Assembly: GCA_963747735.1 (NCBI GenBank)
Contig: CAVVGE010000007.1
Location: 372,001 to 436,000, forward strand
Origin: AP-15 sp963747735
GTDB taxonomy: Bacteria; Pseudomonadota; Alphaproteobacteria; ATCC43930; CGMCC-115725
Direction: 5' to 3'
DNA: 64,000 nt
Positions within the stretch are counted from its first letter, which is position 1; every line of letters begins with the position of its first letter. The translations under genes were made by a program, and so were the position numbers. A model generated the notes under the pieces. It was not told the origin of the DNA. It was given only the letters and a program-made list of their open reading frames with translations, and ran no database searches. Positions 62,001 through 64,000 of this stretch are shown here, one piece after another.

Positions 62001-62244
62001 TTGACTTCATGTAGATCATTTTGTCGACGCCCACGACCTGCGCCTCGATCGGCTGGGCGATGCTCTGCTCGACGACGGCAGCCGAAGCACCGGGAAAGCT
62101 CGCGGAGACCTGGACCTGTGGGGGGACGATATCGGGGAATTGCGCGACCGGGATGCGGGAGAGCGCGATCAGTCCGGCGATCGTGATGACGAGCGCGATG
62201 ACGACCGCGAGCCGCGGCCGGTCGACAAAAACCGACGAGATCAC
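59068..62244 (-). CDS. RND efflux pump permease (HAE1/AcrB type)
   Basis: A 1058-residue inner-membrane transporter driven by the proton gradient. It has the N-terminal TM (RLAVVIALVITIAGLIAL) and the periplasmic porter loop VGVDKMIYMKSTSG. The essential TM4 Asp pair is in AIGILVDDAIVVVENVERVM. A duplicated second half has its own large periplasmic loop. Full-length and uninterrupted. It overlaps the adaptor gene by 4 bp (ATGA). It exports drugs, solvents or toxic intermediates through an outer-membrane channel not encoded in the window. Confidence 0.95.
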   Translation of the reverse strand: MISSVFVDRPRLAVVIALVITIAGLIALSRIPVAQFPDIVPPQVQVSASFPGASAAVVEQSIAQPIEAQVVGVDKMIYMKSTSGNDGSYNLTVSFDLGSNPDIDTVNVNNRVQTALSQLPAEVQLEGLTVQKKSSAVLQFIMLYSETGKQDPLFITNYAIINVLDVLSRTPGVGQARIFGALNYSMRIWFDINRLNNLQMTPADVVAAVQAQNVVAPVGRIGARPIGPSQQFQMNVQTQGRLVTPEQFGNIVLRANPNGSLLRVKDVARVELGAQNEDIEARLNGKPAVAIGIYLSPGANAVATANLVRANLDRLSQRFPPGLKYLVNYDTTTFVFDTIHDVLITLVIAFILVVIVVFLFLGTLRATVIPAIAVPVSLIGTFAVLLMMGYSANTISLLAMVLAIGILVDDAIVVVENVERVMEEGPELSPAEATKKAMAEITGPIVAITLVLFSVFVPIAFIPGVSGTLFRQFAVTISVAMAISALNALTLSPALCAVFLRHSGPRRGVMGWVLRRIDNVRDGYAAIVGRLVRVSVLGIVAVLAAAAAIYVLSGRTPTGFLPEEDQGAFFIAVQLPDGASVSRTGDVAKRIEAMLRAMPQVQNIFAIIGFSIIDGVNEPNAAFVVPTLKPFADRKGAANSAQALIARVFREGQEIRAATVIPFNLPPIIGLSTTGGFEYQLEGLEGQEPAAMNSVMQGLLAAANRDPRLTRVFSTFTASNPSIYLNIDRAKAQALGLNMSEVFNALQATLGGVYVNNFNLYGRVWQVNIQGEAANRSDISSLWRIYIRNKTGGTVPLASIAHAGIVVGPQVITRYNNYRAISIQGSPSPGTSSGAALAAMSEVSAKTLPPGFSYEWTGTAYQQVAAAGQTGAILGLAILFAFLFLVGLYESWMIPVPVLISVPIGVLGAFIGILLLHVALDLYAEIGLVVLIAMSAKNGILIVEFAKDQRERGKDIREAAVLGARMRFRAVVMTSFAFILGVFPLVVAQGAAEISRHSVGTPVFAGMIAASAIGLFVIPLLYVTFQTLRERSSGWFRRRPPRIAGDAKAPERADHAPP

Positions 62245-63416
62245 GGGGTCCCTCCGGCGCCGGAGGGGGGTGGGCTCGCCGGCCCGGGTGTCACCGCCGC
62301 GCCAGGGCGGACGCGCTGGACACCCTCGGCGATGACCAGCTCGCCTTCGTTGAGCCCGCTGGTGACGACCGCGGTCGAGGGCGTCGATTGGCCGAGGTGG
62401 ATGCGCCGCACCTGCGCCCGGTTTTGCGCATCGACGACATAGACGTAGTCGCCCTGCTGGTCGGACAGCACCGCGGCGCGCGGAATGGCAAGGACCTCGA
62501 CCGGCGCCACCCCTTCGAGCAGGACGGTCACGAACTCGCCGTCGGTCAATTGCCGCGAGCCGGGATCGCCGGGCTTCATGCCGGCGATTACCGGGTTGGG
62601 GATCTCGCCGCGCAACGTGATCGTGTCGGTCGTCTGCGCGACGGTCGGCGACACGTAATCGAGGTGACCCACCTGGTCGTAGATTTTCCCGGTCGTCAGC
62701 CGCAGCCTGATTTGGACGGCGCTGAACCCGCCTTTCGGCACATATTTGTCGCGCAGCTCGAGCCCGGTGCGCACTGCGATCGGAAAGACCACATACATCG
62801 GGTCCTGGCTGACGAGGGTGGCGAGCGTGCCGCTCGTCGGCGAGACGACATTGCCTTCGGTCACCGCGGTGGCGCTGATCCTGCCGTCGATCGGCGCGCG
62901 GATTTCGGTGTAGCCGAGATTGATCTCGGCCTGCTGCAGCTGGGCCTGCGCCGCGGCGATCTGCGCCGCCAGCGCGCGCTCGGCGGCGAGCGCGCTGTCG
63001 TAGTTCGACTGCTGGCCGGCCGGCGTCTTCAACAGATATTGGGCGCGGTCGAGGGTCAGCTGGGCGTTCTTATGCTGCGCCTCCAATTGCGCGACACTGG
63101 CTTTGTTGAAATCGACCTGCGCCTGAAACGGCGGCTGCTCGAGCTGATAGAGGAGGTCGCCCTTTTTGACCTCGCCGCCCTCGACAAACAGGCGTTTTTC
63201 GAGAAACGCGGTCACCCGCGCCACCAGCGCCACGCGCCCCACCGCCTGGACGCGCCCGATAAACTCGTTGCTCTGGGTGACCTGCTGCTTCTCGGCGCGC
63301 ACCACGCCGACCGCCGGCGGCCCGCCGGGTGCGGTCTGCGCCCGCGCCCCGCCGGCGAGCGCAACCATTGTCAGGGCCACGCAAAGAGACCTTTTCGTCA
63401 AGCTCCGGCCACCCAT
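62241..63416 (-). CDS. RND efflux periplasmic adaptor (HlyD/MFP family)
   Basis: A 391-residue membrane-fusion protein. I start it at ATG 63416 (MGGRSLTKRSL), which yields a signal peptide ending GGARAQ. The frame is open further upstream, but that would put a long unlikely leader. Domains: barrel-sandwich start VTAFLEKRLFVEGGEVKKGD, alpha-hairpin (residues about 100-180, SVAQLEAQHKNAQLTLDRA), second lipoyl half (APIDGRISATAVTEGN), and beta-barrel. The first gene of the adaptor-pump operon. Confidence 0.92.
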   Translation of the reverse strand: MGGRSLTKRSLCVALTMVALAGGARAQTAPGGPPAVGVVRAEKQQVTQSNEFIGRVQAVGRVALVARVTAFLEKRLFVEGGEVKKGDLLYQLEQPPFQAQVDFNKASVAQLEAQHKNAQLTLDRAQYLLKTPAGQQSNYDSALAAERALAAQIAAAQAQLQQAEINLGYTEIRAPIDGRISATAVTEGNVVSPTSGTLATLVSQDPMYVVFPIAVRTGLELRDKYVPKGGFSAVQIRLRLTTGKIYDQVGHLDYVSPTVAQTTDTITLRGEIPNPVIAGMKPGDPGSRQLTDGEFVTVLLEGVAPVEVLAIPRAAVLSDQQGDYVYVVDAQNRAQVRRIHLGQSTPSTAVVTSGLNEGELVIAEGVQRVRPGAAVTPGPASPPPSGAGGTP

Positions 63417-63582
63417 TTCGATCCCCGGCAGTTTCGTTCCCGCCCGATGATAGGGCGCAAGGCGGCGTTGTGCGGTGACATCTCCGTCACATAGCCCCCC
63501 GTGAACATAGCGGCCCTGTGGGTCCGGTCCTTGCACCCGTGCGCGTCGGCGTTAAAGTCGGTATGTCTACACGGACGCTGAT

Positions 63583-63693
63583 ATGCCCCTCAACATCCGC
63601 AGCGAAATCGTCAACCGGCTCGCCGAGAAGCGCGCGGCCCGCACGCACATGAACAAGACCGACGCGGTCAGGACAGTCGCGCGTCGAAGCTGA
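63583..63693 (+). pseudogene. Truncated VapB/Rv0623-type antitoxin fragment
   Basis: A 36-residue frame, MPLNIRSEIVNRLAEKRAAR then HMNKTDAVR, matches the N-terminal half of the PSK/Rv0623-type antitoxin family. It stops after TVARRS, about half the normal length. No toxin gene follows. The adjacent gap 63417-63582 shows nothing else. Confidence 0.6.
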
Positions 63694-63782
63694 CCGAGGG
63701 CCGGCCTCGATCCGACGCCGGGCTTTGCCACGCAATGGCAACGATGCCAAGCTCTTTCCGGCAAGTGATTGAAGAGGGTGAG

Positions 63783-64000
63783 ATGCGCTTTACCGACAAG
63801 GTCGCGGTGATTACGGCGGCTGCGAGCGGGATCGGCCGCGCCACCGCCGACATCATGGCGCGCGAGGGAGCGATCGTGGTTGCCGTCGACAACCATGCGG
63901 GCCGGCTCGACGACACCGTGGCGGCATTGCGCGCGGCTGGCGGCCGGGCCCATGCGCGCCTCGCCGACGCGCTCGACGCGGCCCAGGTCGATGCGCTCGT
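63783..64000 (+). CDS. SDR family oxidoreductase, 5' part only
   Basis: A short-chain dehydrogenase that runs off the right edge; about 72 codons are visible. ATG 63783 follows GAAGAGGGTGAG. The cofactor motif TAAASGIGRATA and the second strand VVAVDNHAGR (acid after beta-2, NAD-type) are present. It starts 90 bp after the antitoxin fragment. Function cannot be narrowed without the rest. Confidence 0.85.
   Translation, partial: MRFTDKVAVITAAASGIGRATADIMAREGAIVVAVDNHAGRLDDTVAALRAAGGRAHARLADALDAAQVDAL

Overview
The window is a GC-rich chromosomal segment that looks alphaproteobacterial. The evidence is the rpmH-rnpA-yidD-yidC-engB block, the etfB-etfA-hbd operon, AcrB-type RND efflux, HpnL-like and ferritin-like membrane-associated genes, and many catabolic oxidoreductases of the kind seen in Rhodospirillales-like bacteria. 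The taxonomic call is inference. No phage, conjugative or rRNA genes are present. One tRNA, Arg(ACG), was found.

Layout. 1-9.3 kb: a surface-protein region with three PEP-CTERM-type or secreted proteins, three TPR-sulfotransferases and a 2OG-Fe(II) oxygenase. 9.4-17.5 kb: a GMC oxidoreductase, a DUF4160/DUF2442 pair, a SEFIR-domain remnant, a doubly frameshifted luciferase-like monooxygenase, a dienelactone hydrolase, a long palindromic element, an HNH nuclease and the etfB-etfA-hbd operon. 17.6-23.3 kb: another PEP-CTERM protein and a 1340-residue trimeric autotransporter adhesin made of YadA head repeats. 23.5-31.5 kb: tRNA-Arg, an RlmI-like methyltransferase, a histidine kinase, a flavin reductase with a TVP38 membrane protein, a candidate small RNA, and a coupled operon of two ferritin-like paralogues with an HpnL-type membrane protein. 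31.6-35 kb: the conserved rpmH to engB block. 35-45 kb: Rieske oxygenase, RMD1 protein, KamA-type radical SAM enzyme, SDRs, an LTA-synthase-like sulfatase, large catalase and an alpha/beta hydrolase. 45.6-58.9 kb: catabolic genes (D-aminoacylase-like amidohydrolase, class III extradiol dioxygenase, amidohydrolase-2, branched-chain/aromatic ABC transporter parts, LLM oxidoreductase). A small accessory island with VapBC and a RES-domain protein interrupts this stretch. 59-63.4 kb: an RND efflux pump and its adaptor. The right edge holds a VapB-like remnant and the start of an SDR.

The most coherent signal is regulatory. Three minus-strand genes for secreted or PEP-CTERM proteins (start sites 373, 7971 and 18784) each have a sigma-54 type -24/-12 element just upstream. 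Beyond each element, starting 52-65 bp further out, lie two or three copies of a 17-bp imperfect dyad, TGTAAnnnnnnyCGACA-like, spaced about 80-120 bp apart. Seven copies occur, all in those three intergenic regions. This fits an enhancer-binding-protein plus RpoN circuit controlling exosortase substrates. A fourth PEP-CTERM gene is divergent from one of these promoters. A fifth encodes three phage-tail-collar-like domains followed by a PEP-CTERM signal and has a sigma-70-like promoter instead.

A second theme is damage. Seven single-step frameshifts fall in five genes: the LLM monooxygenase (2), the D-aminoacylase-like gene (1), the extradiol dioxygenase (1), the collar/PEP-CTERM gene (1) and the ABC substrate-binding protein signal peptide (2). 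Reading frames are otherwise well conserved around each lesion, so sequencing or assembly error must be separated from real decay. Gene fragments (SEFIR, VapB-like, a copied piece of amidohydrolase), palindromic elements and perfect short tandem duplications in intergenic DNA add to the picture of a locally restless genome.
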